Origin: Coptodactyla brooksi | Taxonomy: Eukaryota > Arthropoda > Insecta > Coleoptera > Scarabaeidae | Assembly (NCBI GenBank): GCA_033557675.1 | Contig: JAWQRM010000529.1 | Span: 1-21,720 of the forward strand | Length of the DNA stretch: 21,720 nucleotides | Direction of reading: 5' to 3' | Part shown: in pieces, positions 9,047-17,653 of the stretch | Position numbering within the stretch: the stretch's first letter is position 1 | Layout of the letters: every line of letters starts with the position of its first letter | The notes under the pieces: model-generated | Seen by the model: the letters and a program-made list of their open reading frames with translations, nothing else | What the model was told of the DNA's origin: nothing | Database searches by the model: none | Translations under genes and position numbers: made by a program

Positions 9047-9585
9047 TTACAAAAGGATTTGGTTTTTTTCGTTGGGTACTGGATAAACGTGGAAGTACTT
9101 AGAGGATTTCATCTTAAGGATAGGTATTGATATTATAGGTATTGATGTAGATTGGTATTGATATAGGCGTTGAATAATTTCGAACAAATAATTTTTAAGA
9201 AAATTTAAAATGAGGTATTCATAGATCCTTTCTAGTTCTTCTAGTGTTATGATTTTTAAATTAGGAATGTCCCTTGTTGCCATACTCATGATTCGTTCGA
9301 TAACGTTTGAACCTGTCGATTAAGTCGTTCGGTCTGGTAAATTTCGAATAGTAAGATTTGTCGCAAGTGAGAGATTTCATATATTTCCTGCATTGCATTT
9401 ATAGTTTTATTTAGATTTGAATTCATGATATTTAAATCATTACTGTAATGTTCGGTTATATGATGCACGAAAGTCGTCAGATCAGATATCTTAGAAAGTT
9501 CCTCCAGGACGCCTATCAGAGGTCGCCTAGCTCTCCTATGAGTTAACTTTTCCAAAGAGCTTTTAGTCTCTCTAATCCCTTGCAA
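9047..9585 (-). pseudogene. Env remnant of an errantivirus-like element
   Basis: Errantivirus Env is a membrane glycoprotein related to baculovirus F protein. Two adjacent minus-strand frames (9585-9286 and 9289-9047) carry recognisable features. The first has a basic RARR run about 20 residues in, which is the position of a furin-like site before the membrane-fusion part. A long helical region rich in Asn, Leu and Ile follows, typical of the ectodomain. The second contains an ITLEELE segment and a YPVPNEKNQ segment, both found in the C-terminal half of Env of this group. The N-terminal signal peptide, the end of the ectodomain and the transmembrane anchor are missing, and a frame change separates the two pieces. 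It is non-functional. Identification is by motif order only. Confidence 0.6.
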
Positions 9586-9596
9586 TCATTGATTCA

Positions 9597-10005
9597 TTAA
9601 ATTTTACACTTAATTTTTACATTATTTATCAATTTAACATATTGAGTCAGAAGATTGTTAGTTATTTTTTGCTTAAAGTTAGCGTTGTTTTCAATTACGT
9701 GCTTTGAGCTAATTTCAACTTGAGTTAAGTTTATGTAGAAGTAAAATTTATGGTAATGGCTTATTAATTTGGTACTAGAAGTGGATGGGCCTGGATCATC
9801 GCCGCCAGAATCCTGCAAAGGGAAGTCTTTTCTTGTTCTTTTGATATTTTTAATAGCAGGATTAGTAAATCTTTCCTTCTCGGATGTTCCTACAATCTTA
9901 TCGTTACTGAAAGTAGTGATTTTGACTTTGTCGTATAAGGGGTCGGTTTTCCCGGATGTTTTTCTGATGTATACAGTGTCCGTAACTATCTCGGGGTTGT
10001 TTTCT
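9597..10005 (-). pseudogene. 3' tail of pol (integrase C-terminus) and possible env start
   Basis: A minus-strand frame open from about 10005 to 9597 begins with a VYIRKTSGKTDPLY segment and then NIKRTRK. This fits the end of gypsy-type integrase, which closes with an (I/V)Y-[V/I]-[K/R]-K segment and an NIKRPRK-like motif. It continues through a short acidic Gly/Pro/Ser stretch (DSGGDDPGPSTSS) into a Leu/Asn/Lys-rich sequence containing a QVEISS segment, which may be the beginning of env because pol and env overlap in errantiviruses. All catalytic domains of pol are missing upstream, where gag joins directly. A frame change and stop separate it from the env piece at 9585. Confidence 0.55.
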
Positions 10006-10999
10006 TTCCGTTTTGCTTCTTGTCTTCTTGTTCAGAATAATTTTGTTTTTCTTCGTCATACAAATAGAGTTTGTCTTTGAAGCTTGGAAAATTATTAGTA
10101 TGGTGATTTGGCACAGAGGCTGATCTGAAATTATGGTCTGGAAAGCGCGGTGTAAACGTGTTTTGGGTTGGTTTAAAATTTGTATTTCGAAAATTTGAAT
10201 AAAACGTATAGCTAGGTAATTGTTTTTGATTTCTTTTTGTTGGGGGATATTATTCTGCTCTTCGGTTTCTTGTATTTTTTTTTAAATCATCAGTTAGGAT
10301 TAGGTAGTTTCTACACGGTTCGGTAATACCCGCATAAAAATTACTACGAACGTGTTTTTGGTAAAATTCTTTCTTAAAATTTCGCTCGTTAGCGTACTCT
10401 TCATGTAATTGGACGTATTGTAACAAATCATTTTGTACGAGTAGAGTTCTATCATAATAATCGTGGTTTTTTTCATTTCGCGATTGTATTAACAAAAGTA
10501 CCGTTTTAATTCCGGACCATTCAGTTTCGTTCTGGAAACTTAGATAGTCTCTAGCTTCGCCTTTAATGTTTGATAAGATTACAACTTTAAATAGGTACAT
10601 TTCAATCACGGTTAATTGGTTGGTTAAAAAATTACAAAAATTATCAAAAATTAATAGTGGTCACAAATGTAGACAAATTTGAATTCTGATGAAATTCGGG
10701 TAATGAGTTTGTCAACGCAGTGCGAAATAAGAAGGCGTTCATCTGTTGTTGCATGAACGTAGCTTGAGCAGGCGGTATTACGTTACTCTTTGAATTTTCC
10801 ACTGTTAACTGTGGTGGAGTAGTGCAAGATTGTGCTTTGTTTATCTGTCGCATTGCAAAATCTGAGAGACTCGTATTAACTTTATTGATAAGGCACATTT
10901 CCGATTCAGGTTTTTTACGTGAAAATTTTGGTTTTCGTCTTAAACGTAATCTTAATCGTTTGTTAACTCTATTTCTAGGTCTGTATCAGAGTCAATCAT
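10006..10999 (-). pseudogene. Gag remnant of an errantivirus-like element
   Basis: Gag forms the particle core. The best-preserved frame (10609-10250) contains ILSNIKGEARDYLSF, then YVQLHEEYANERNFKK and an FYAGITEP segment. These are the capsid-domain signatures of gypsy/17.6-type Gag (K-I-K-G-E-A-R-D, then LHE..AN...F...F, then F..G...P). Upstream, a frame 10898-10644 ends with an ALTNSLPEF segment, normally found at the start of the capsid domain. The likely start codon is at 10999-10997, followed after about 15 codons by a frameshift into an Arg-rich stretch. Other breaks are a frameshift in a T-run near 10643 and a stop at 10247-10249, after which the same frame runs on to about 10006 as an Asn/Pro/Phe-rich tail without a zinc knuckle. 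It is non-functional. Confidence 0.75.
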
Positions 11000-11325
11000 T
11001 TAAATTTCAAGGATAGAATTGTTGGAAATAAAATAATTAAGTTCAAAATTATTGTAAATAATGCACATTGAAAGGAAATAAAACAAAGGGAGATGGTAGG
11101 CGGAGTTACAGTCATAAATAAAGTTTCAAATGTCCCACCTCAGGTTACGCATCGTCTGGACTTTAGTATCTGTCCGTCTTCCCCGTAGTTTTGATTGGAT
11201 GTGGACAATTTTTCAAGGTTACGATTTTCGGTAATTTTCCTTAAAAGGCTCCGTGATCCTACGAAATCGATTTTCATGAAATGAATTCGTCCAAAAATCC
11301 CGTTATATATATATATATATATATA
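11000..11325. other. presumed gag leader; no LTR found
   Basis: Seen on the minus strand, this is the region upstream of gag, where a leader, primer binding site and LTR should lie. No primer binding site or LTR could be recognised. A 65-codon minus-strand frame (11337-11140) shows no known motif. The stretch ends in a (TA)n run (11304-11325), into which the next element inserted. Confidence 0.45.
11304..11325. repeat. (TA)n run, target site of the DD41D element
   Basis: Eleven TA units run directly up to the left terminal base of the transposon. TA is the usual target of this superfamily. Confidence 0.95.
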
Positions 11326-11905
11326 CAGTGTGTCCAAAATTCGACGCTCACCATTGGTGTTTTGGAAACGCTAAGAGTTACAGAGTCGGTTAAATGGGAC
11401 AATATGGAGGTATTTACCCAACTACTTCAGACCTTCTTTTGTTTTTCACAAAAAATGCACTGCCTACTAGATATAGTGAAAAAACTGAAAATTGTCATTT
11501 TCCTCAAACTTGAATATCTTTCATACTGTTTATTGCATCAAAATATTGAAATTGAAAAAGTTGTATGGATGTAACTATTCTACAGGATGCAGTATAAAAA
11601 TGGTTTTTAATTTGCATTTGTTCGAGATACAACATAAAGTTGTGTTTTTAAATGAAAACCATACGTTATTTTGACACCATTAAATTACTTAATTTTTTTT
11701 GTACTTTAGGAAATATTCAGAAAAAAACTGATTCGTAATACATTCTCAATCATGTCACACTACCCATGATTGAACACCATGTAGAAACAAAAGACTGCGC
11801 ATCTGTCAATAATATGTCAATCTTTACGTTCATCACAAGTCGCAACACATTTCACGTTCACAAGTAATTATGTCATTTTATGAAATGAAAAAGAAAAAGG
11901 TGTAG
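11326..11905 (+). repeat. left long terminal inverted repeat
   Basis: The first 47 bases differ from the right end at two positions. Similarity continues with small gaps through about 11780 (CTACCCATGATT shared) and on to 11870-11900, where ATGTCATTTTATGAAATG corresponds to the first codons of the transposase in the right repeat. Inside about 11905 the two arms no longer align. Confidence 0.85.
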
Positions 11906-12139
11906 ATATGTAAATAATAGTAAATAAGTAGTATGTAATATCGGATTCAACAGGAACTTTACATAGTTCTAGCCGACGGTAGAACTATGCTATTAGAGTT
12001 TCCCAATGTGCACCACGAGGAAGTTGCCAGATCGGAATTTGCACATCATGTGGCCCTGAAAATGGCCGTTTGTATGAACAAAACGAGAACAATAATTGTT
12101 GGAAATGAGCCCTTAGTAAGGCACTCAATCAATACATAA
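11870..12139 (+). CDS. exon-like open frame inside the transposon, unrecognised product
   Basis: I do not recognise this protein. A 54-codon stop-free stretch (11954-12115) reads ELYIVLADGRTMLLEFPN, then HHEEVARSEFAHHVALKMA and ends IIVGNEPL. It is preceded by TTCAACAG and followed by GTAAGG, good acceptor and donor sites, so it looks like a 162-base phase-0 exon. Its GC is about 43%, above its AT-rich surroundings. If unspliced at the 3' side it runs to a stop at 12137-12139. The duplicated transposase start in the left repeat (ATG at 11870) would join it in frame if GT at 11900 is used as donor, giving a 54-base intron and a 71-residue product; that donor (GTGTAG) is weak, so this join is speculative. 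The frame runs opposite to the transposase and ends only about 20 bases from the transposase stop. Alternatives are a captured host exon or an accessory gene of the element. Confidence 0.5.
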
Positions 12140-12159
12140 CTGACATAAATAAAATTTAA

Positions 12160-13215
12160 TTATAAAACATGTTCAATATGGGGGCCGTTTGTTTCTAAAC
12201 ATTTTCTGACACGTTTCTCAATATTTCTCCTGCAGTTCATCAATTGACGGACGCTAACTGAATTAACTGTCTGAATAACACTCTGCTGCAAATCGATGAT
12301 ACTGTCGTAATTAGCCACGTATACCAAATTCTTAATGTTCCCATAAGGAAAAATCTAGTGGCGACAAATCCGGGGATCGTGCAGGCCACTGTATGGGGCC
12401 AGATGTTCCAATCCAGCGATTTCCAAACCTTGCTGTTAAATAATCCATTACGATTCTTGAATTATCTGCGGGAGCGTCGTCCTGTTGAAACACAATACAT
12501 ATTTCTCTCGTCTGGAATGGGTATACCATCCAATGTGTCTTCAACTTCGTGTTGCAGCAGTTGCAGATATCTATCGGCGTTAAGTGTCTGATTGAAAATA
12601 AACGGACCTATTAAACGGTTTCCCAAAATGCCACACCACACGTTAAATCTAAATCATTCCTGGAAACGTGAATTTCGAACTATTTTCGGATTTTTCTTAT
12701 TCCAATGATGCTAATTATGCCTATTGTACATGCCGTTGTTGGTAAATCTGCTTTCATCGCTCCAAAGAATTTGTTTAGAAAAATTACCATCATTTGCAAT
12801 TGCATCTAGGAACCATCTACAAAATGTAGCCCTCCGTTCGAAATCAGTTTTTTTGATATTGTGGCATATCATTGGCTTATACGGATGGAATTTATTCTTT
12901 TTTAAAATATGATGCACTGTACTTCGCGCAATACCGCTATCATTGGCGATTTTCCTCACTGAGGTAGTAGGATCAACATTAACAGCTGCTAAAATATCTA
13001 TTTGAGTGTTATTATTACCTTTCTGGTATGTTTTAGGACGAACTGTAGTAAATCATCCCCCTTTTCGAAGATTTTGCTCGAGTCGCGTAAACACAGTGAG
13101 GCTGCCTTCTTTCGGGGTATAAATTGAAATATTCATTTACCACTTCAGTTGAATTTCGATTGCATCTTATATACATAACAAACATGTCTGTTTTTTCGTC
13201 ATTTGAAAATGCCAT
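12160..13215 (-). pseudogene. DD41D transposase pseudogene
   Basis: The transposase binds its terminal repeats and cuts with a D-D-D triad. The start at 13215 (MAFSNDEKTDMFVMYIRC) opens a helix-turn-helix region of the DUF4817 type, with YPERRQP as its marker. After a shift near 13098 the frame gives FTRLEQNLRKGG, and then RKIANDSGIARSTVHHILKK, the second helix-turn-helix. ILWSDESRF carries the first D, FQQDDAPAD the second and SPDLSPLDF the third. Exactly 41 residues separate the second and third, which defines DD41D. The C-terminus is restored in a third frame and ends GPHIEHVL with stop at 12160-12162. Length without breaks would be about 350 codons, normal for the group. At least three frameshifts (near 13098, 12500 and 12335) and three in-frame stops (13053-13055, near 12710 and near 12663) make it inactive. 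All three catalytic Asp codons survive. Confidence 0.92.
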
Positions 13216-13750
13216 GATCAGATATGTCGCGAATAACTGATGACAACGTATGAATTGCTGCGACTTATGCGCAATCTTGCGTTAATGACAGATGTACAGT
13301 CTTTCGTGCATAGTTTCTAATCATGGGTAGTATGATGAGCATTAAAATATCTCACAAATTAGTTTTTCTGAATATTTGTTAATTACAAAAAATAAGTACT
13401 TATATCGTTGGATAGGGAAAAAATCAGGTAATTCAATAATGTCAAAATTAGCTATGGTTTCCATTTAAAAAATACAACTTTATGTCGTATCTCAGAATAA
13501 GTACAAGATAAGAAACATTTCGATACACCATCTTGTAGAGTATTTACATTCATAGAACTTTCTCCTTTGAAGAAAATGACGATTTTCAGTTTTTTCACTA
13601 TATCTAGGGTAGGTAATGCTTTTTTTGTGAAAAACAAAAGAAGGTCTGAGGTAGTTGGATAAATACCTCCATAATCTCCCACTTAACCGCCTCTATAACT
13701 CTTACCGTTTCCAAAATACCAATGGTGAGCGTCGAATTTTGGACACACTG
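13190..13750 (-). repeat. right long terminal inverted repeat
   Basis: Reverse complement of the left repeat, ending exactly at 13750 next to TA. Its inner part contains the transposase start codon (13215-13213), so the promoter and first codons of the gene lie within the repeat and are duplicated at the other end. Confidence 0.85.
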
Positions 13751-13929
13751 TATATGTATATACTCTGAGGAGGTACGAGGTTATAACAATATACGTTGAA
13801 ACAGTGGAGTTTAGGTATAGGGATATTTGAGAAAGAAATATTAAAATTCTCTTACTTTTTATAGAAACAAAGAAATAAATAGACCTTCGAGCGGGGTTCG
13901 CGCCTTCCGCTTTCCTGACAGGTGACAGG

Positions 13930-14159
13930 TGCCTTCGCTAACTTTTCTTATGGTCCAACGTTCATCACTAGGGGTTAGTTCCTTTTTTGATGATATTTTT
14001 ATTTTATTTACATCCTGGATTCCCTTTTTTCTATATTCTAATAATGTATTGGATTGTGTTTCGACTCCTGTTTACTATTTTGGCGATTTCGTCAAACGTT
14101 TTACAATTTTTCTCGTCCCCAATTTCAAGTTTATATACCTCGATGGTTGTCTGCTTCAT
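13930..14159 (-). pseudogene. Tc1-like transposase N-terminal fragment
   Basis: Starting from a Met codon at 14159-14157 (MKQTTIEVYKLEIGDEKN), the minus strand encodes a Tc1-type helix-turn-helix, with DEIAKIVNRSRNTIQYIIR as the classic DNA-recognition helix. After two stops and a frameshift, SDERWTIRKVSEG follows, the usual transition to the second helix-turn-helix. Homology stops at about 13930 and no DDE domain follows. It is therefore a 5' fragment on the opposite strand to the Tc1 remnant at 5461-6242, and its motif suggests a different Tc1 subfamily. The long plus-strand open frame 13929-14288 is just its antisense. Confidence 0.8.
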
Positions 14160-14374
14160 TTCTTAAGTATAAAAGACAAAACTCTAACACTTAAAATTAT
14201 TATATATATATTATTTTCAGTGACACACACGCATGCTGTACGTAGTCTAGCCTATTTATTGCAAAAGAGGAGCAAATTTGTTACGTGATTTGTATTGCAT
14301 CCTAACCTTACTTTCATAAGATAGTATAAAAAATTAAGCAATCACTGCTATTTAATAAAAGCAGGAAATTAACT

Positions 14375-14413
14375 GCTCGACGCATGTTTCGCTGATCATA
14401 CCAGCATCATCGA
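14375..14413. repeat. dispersed repeat motif, copy 2
   Basis: GACGCATGTTTCGCTGATCA followed by CCAGCATCATC, in the same orientation as the related stretch at 2652-2690. The shared core is a CGCTGA(C/T)CAT block and GCATC(T/A)TC. Confidence 0.5.
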
Positions 14414-14580
14414 GAGTAACAAGACAGAATTTAAAAAGTACGGCCGATCTCATTTGCAAAAAAAATTGCCAACGAATTTTGACACTGTCATTCTGTCAAT
14501 ACATCTTCTTCATACACATCGACTAATTCTTTTCTCGCTGGAACGACATTTTTACATTTTTTTTGTAGTAAAAAATGAAA

Positions 14581-14606
14581 ATGCGCAGAAAATGCGCAGA
14601 AAATGC
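14581..14606. repeat. 11-bp direct repeat ATGCGCAGAAA
   Basis: Two exact units at 14581-14591 and 14592-14602, then a partial third. The same word recurs in the tandem array at 21425-21545. Confidence 0.9.
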
Positions 14607-16790
14607 TGTTTTTGATTCTCTATATTTCATGAGACACAAAAAAGGAAACAATTGCACAGAACCGAACTAAATATTTTCACAAATAAATTGCAACGTCAAC
14701 TATCAGAATATACATAGTGTCGCAGGATTATTGGGGCAAATTTTAAGGGGAGGTAGGGGACATAACAAGGATTCAGATTTGTATAATGCATATGCGGTTT
14801 AGAATTAAGTTGGCTGGTTAAAGTACAATTAATGCCTCTGCTGCGAAGAAAATGAAATTACTTTCCGAACAACTCAATAATTCGTATATGGAACCCATCG
14901 ATCATATCACAGGATGTTTCAGACTGAACAGTTCCAAGTGGTGGTGGATAGTTTGGGAAAATAATAATAATAAGCGAGTAATGTTGATGAATAAATGAAG
15001 ATTTCTTCGAGAAAAACCAAATTATCGGGCTTTTTGTTTATCAAACCTCATATGTGCAAACTTTAAGCGTATATATGACTATTTGGGTCTTATACAAAAT
15101 CTAACTTATTGTGCAAAACTAAAAGGTGTCATTTATAAAACCCCTTTATAATGCGAATATAACCTAGATAACTTTTTAGGAAAGGTTAGCAAGACTGAAA
15201 TTTGAGGACATCATTAGCGACAGCATTTATGTAGTCCTTCATGTGATAGCAAAACTCGGACAATGTAGGTTCAAGCGACCATATGGCAGCGACCATCGCA
15301 GGGACTCATAGCTAAGAATTTTTGATATACGAACTCTGATGTTCGTCCTCTAATTAAATGTCATGCTCGTTACGACGGTTCTCTAATTTAAGAATTTCCG
15401 TCTCTTCGCCCGTGCTGCTAATTGGAATGACGCAAGTAGAAGTTAACAAATTCCCTTTAAATTATCAAGCTTTAAAACAATTTTGCCCAATTTAAAGACA
15501 CGCACTTTAAGAGTTGAAAATTTTAAAGATAAGTCGGGTAACATCAGCTGTTGTATTTGTAAGTTAAGATGAATTGTATGTACCCGATTAATACGACAAT
15601 TTTAATCTATAGACCATATACATATGAAACGGATTGTATGTAAAAGGGGTGCCCAATTGAAAACTGGACGCAGAGTGCAGAAGTCAAGTATTTTATCAGT
15701 TATTATTATTAGTATGTCGTTTCTAACCATCTCATTGACAGCGGCGAAAAATGCTTTTTCGCCAAAAATGAATTTGGTGAAAATAAACTTTTTTTAAAAA
15801 ATTGTTTTTATTCATTCTGTGTTCGTTCAGATATACCACCAAAAAACGCACTACGCCTCGCTGCTCGATTTTGGACACTTCCGTCCTGTTCACTCTATGC
15901 TTTAGCCATCAGTTACATACACATAATTTCATTCCAAACGACGTAACTTTGTCTAAAAAGAGACTTTTAAGAAAACTTTTCAAATTCTAAGCTATAAGTT
16001 TGTTTCAGTTGGTCCTCATTTAATCGATGAAGTGTGGTAATTGCTTTTTATTGTATACATGTTCAGATTTTAATATTGGTAAATATAGGTCTTGACGATG
16101 GCAGATTAATTATAAAAAACAAATTTCCATCGTTAGTTTAGTTTTTTAGCAGTTAAGATGAATAACACAGCATTCGATGCCTCCCTGAGTAACTGTTCTA
16201 TACTATTTTTTTGTATAGTTTGAAGAGAATAGGGTCAAGAATTCGCATAGAGTATTTGATATAAATTTGAAGGCAACGAGTAGCTATAAAAAGGAGAAAT
16301 ATGGTTGCAGCAGAGAAAGCAGAATAATATATAATGCTAGCTACATTCTATACTAGGTAGTAAATTCTGTCCGGAAATTGCTCAGAGTTTTGCCCAATTT
16401 CACGAATGAAAAATTGTCGTTCGCCACAGGCTGCAAACGCACGATATGGCTAGTTCTGACAAGGCAGACGTCCGACTGCACTCCAGTAAGTTTTAAAGGC
16501 GTTATCTACTACCGGTTACCGGCTGTTGCTGACATTTTAAATTAAACCCAGTTTCCGTTAGGTGGGTTTCCGATGTAAATTAGTGATTATCTGGTATTCG
16601 TGATTGCGCAGGCAGGTGCCCTTAATGGATAAACGGCATTTGGTTAGCTTTATTTTTAACTCCGCTGATAGATGAGACATGTGACTGGACATGTTATAAT
16701 AGAAAATGGATTTTGAAAATAGTGTTCAATTTATATACCACATAGTTACACTTCAACGAAGCATGTAGTATAGCAATTACTCCTTGTAGT

Positions 16791-17050
16791 ATGGATGAAA
16801 AGTTAGCTACACAGCAATTGATTAAAGATACTTCCTACATAAAAAATATTGAATGCTGCTTCTGGCGAGAATTATATGAATAAAATAAGCATGAACAAGT
16901 GGTACAAATGCTTCTAAGAGGGTCGTGAACACATTGAAGATGAGGAACGCGAAAGAAGCAAAGAAAATGGTTATGTACGATAGCCCCTGTGTATCAGAGA
17001 GCTTTCTGATAATGTTGTTTAACCTACCTGATAGTTTATGACGGGCTGTC
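16791..17050 (+). pseudogene. mariner-type transposase N-terminal fragment
   Basis: A Met codon at 16791 starts MDEKLATQQLIKDTSYIKN. A frameshift then gives LNAASGENYMNKISMNKWYK and, after one stop, EGREHIEDEER. This is the standard first helix-turn-helix of mariner and SETMAR-like transposases (A.GE..MS...V..W.KRF.EGRE.IEDDER). Another frame continues PLCIRELSDNVV, matching the LTIRE.(A/S)D.V second helix-turn-helix. Sequence after about 17050 no longer matches and the DDE domain is absent. Two or more frameshifts and three stops show it is dead. Confidence 0.78.
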
Positions 17051-17420
17051 CAAATAGTTGAAAGAGCAATTGTAAATAATAATGTAGACGCGAAATAGCT
17101 ATCTTAAAACTAACCTTATTTTATCCACTGTATCAAATAAAATAAATTTTACTTTTTTTCTTCGAGTACATATTGTAGTGATCTATATGTATTTTATGTA
17201 AATTTAATATGTAATTATTTTTTATCAGTCTAATTTTAACCTTTCGTTTTTTTACTGAATGTTTCACCCGCCGTCGGGTAATCTTATGGGGTGCGCGCGT
17301 ATAAATTATTATTTAAAAATGCCCTTTAGACTATTTGAACGGCTCATCACACACTACCTGGCTGATTAGATAATCCCTCCAGTCGTAACAATAAAGACCT
17401 TTTTGTAGCAATAAAACTGA
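17051..17420. other. AT-rich spacer, nothing recognised
   Basis: Contains a short GC-rich patch at 17268-17302 and otherwise AT-rich sequence. No continuation of the mariner fragment could be found. Confidence 0.55.
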
Positions 17421-17612
17421 TATTTTTCCTTACACCCAACGAAGCAGGTAGATTACGGGATATCATGGCAGGAGGCCATCCAGACACGTTTAGCCCACGG
17501 TAATTTACCAAATCACTACATACAGTGGAAGCTACCTAAAAAACCGAAACTACAAACATCACCAGATTCGATCGAGCATGAAGGTTATGTTCATTATTCG
17601 ATTGTAGCGGCA
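17421..17612 (+). CDS. open frame with arrestin-N-like features (possible exon or gene fragment)
   Basis: A stop-free frame of 64 codons lies between TGA at 17418 and TAG at 17613. Its end reads IQWKLPKKPKLQTSPDSIEH and then EGYVHYSIVAA. Arrestin-domain proteins, which act as adaptors in receptor trafficking, have a similar stretch: F-x-F/W-x-L-P, a short gap, then S-F-E, G-x-V-x-Y and an I/V-x-A strand. A pyrimidine-rich tract followed by GCAG at 17445-17447 could be a splice acceptor, so the coding part may start at 17448. The frame lacks an obvious donor at its end; GAAG|GTTATG at about 17583 is a possible one. It could be a true exon, a retrocopy or a pseudogene scrap. The assignment is by eye from about 35 residues and is weak. 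Confidence 0.35.
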
Positions 17613-17653
17613 TAGTGAACCATGAGTTCACTATACCGTGAGATGGCGCCATC
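17612..17653. repeat. 9-bp hairpin next to a 12-bp palindrome
   Basis: ATAGTGAAC (17612-17620) and GTTCACTAT (17626-17634) pair perfectly around five bases. GATGGCGCCATC at 17642-17653 is its own reverse complement. The two lie 7 bases apart, right after the stop of the arrestin-like frame. Confidence 0.85.

Larger units (their letters stand above)
9047..10999 (-). mobile_element. deleted errantivirus-like Ty3/gypsy retroelement (gag, pol tail, env)
   Basis: Three minus-strand segments lie in the order gag (10999 to about 10006), 3' tail of pol (about 10005-9597) and part of env (9585-9047). This is the order of insect endogenous retroviruses of the errantivirus group. Protease, reverse transcriptase, RNase H and the catalytic core of integrase are absent; no YVDD-type motif is present. 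The gag and pol-tail frames meet around 10005, so one internal deletion of several kilobases explains the layout. No long terminal repeats or primer binding site could be identified on either side, and the env end is cut at about 9047. It is an old, inactive copy. Confidence 0.75.
11326..13750 (-). mobile_element. complete DD41D Tc1/mariner-superfamily transposon with long TIRs
   Basis: Both ends are clear. The left end at 11326 starts CAGTGTGTCCAAAATTCG and the right end at 13750 is its exact reverse complement. TA lies on each side (11324-11325 and 13751-13752), giving an element of 2425 bp. The terminal repeats are long, about 560-580 bp, and roughly 90% identical over the outer 185 bp by hand alignment, falling inward with gaps. 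The transposase lies on the minus strand and is read from the right end. The left repeat carries a second copy of the transposase start region plus an unrelated exon-like frame. Because the repeats differ and the transposase is broken, this copy is old and not self-mobile. It inserted in or next to the (TA)n run upstream of the gag remnant. Confidence 0.93.
14160..16790. other. intergenic DNA with scattered small repeats
   Basis: About 2.6 kb with no recognised gene. It contains the second copy of a dispersed motif (14375-14413), an 11-bp tandem word (14581-14606) and a 9-bp perfect hairpin GGCGAAAAA/TTTTTCGCC (15743-15763). Plus-strand frames such as 15802-15990 have no motif. Moderately GC-rich DNA at 16400-16640 could be from another decayed repeat, but no family was identified. 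Confidence 0.5.

Noticed and set aside
9769..10080. 103-codon plus-strand frame with a hydrophobic start
   Set aside because: It lies antisense to the pol tail, which has recognisable integrase C-terminal features. Its hydrophobicity follows from the A-rich opposite strand.
11281..11674. Plus-strand frames of 97 and 60 codons over the left terminal repeat
   Set aside because: They lie entirely within or across terminal repeat sequence, show no motif, and are not conserved as open frames in the right repeat.
12358..12912. Plus-strand frames at 12358-12591 and 12724-12912
   Set aside because: Both are antisense to the DD41D transposase, whose motifs and catalytic residues read on the minus strand.
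13753..13929. Possible LTR or primer binding site of the retroelement to the right of the DD41D insertion
   Set aside because: A GC-rich GCGGGGTTCGCGCC stretch (about 13891-13904) was considered, but it does not match a known primer binding site and no paired LTR exists.
13929..14288. 119-codon plus-strand open frame
   Set aside because: It is the antisense of the Tc1 N-terminal fragment, whose helix-turn-helix motif reads clearly on the minus strand. The plus-strand protein has no motif.
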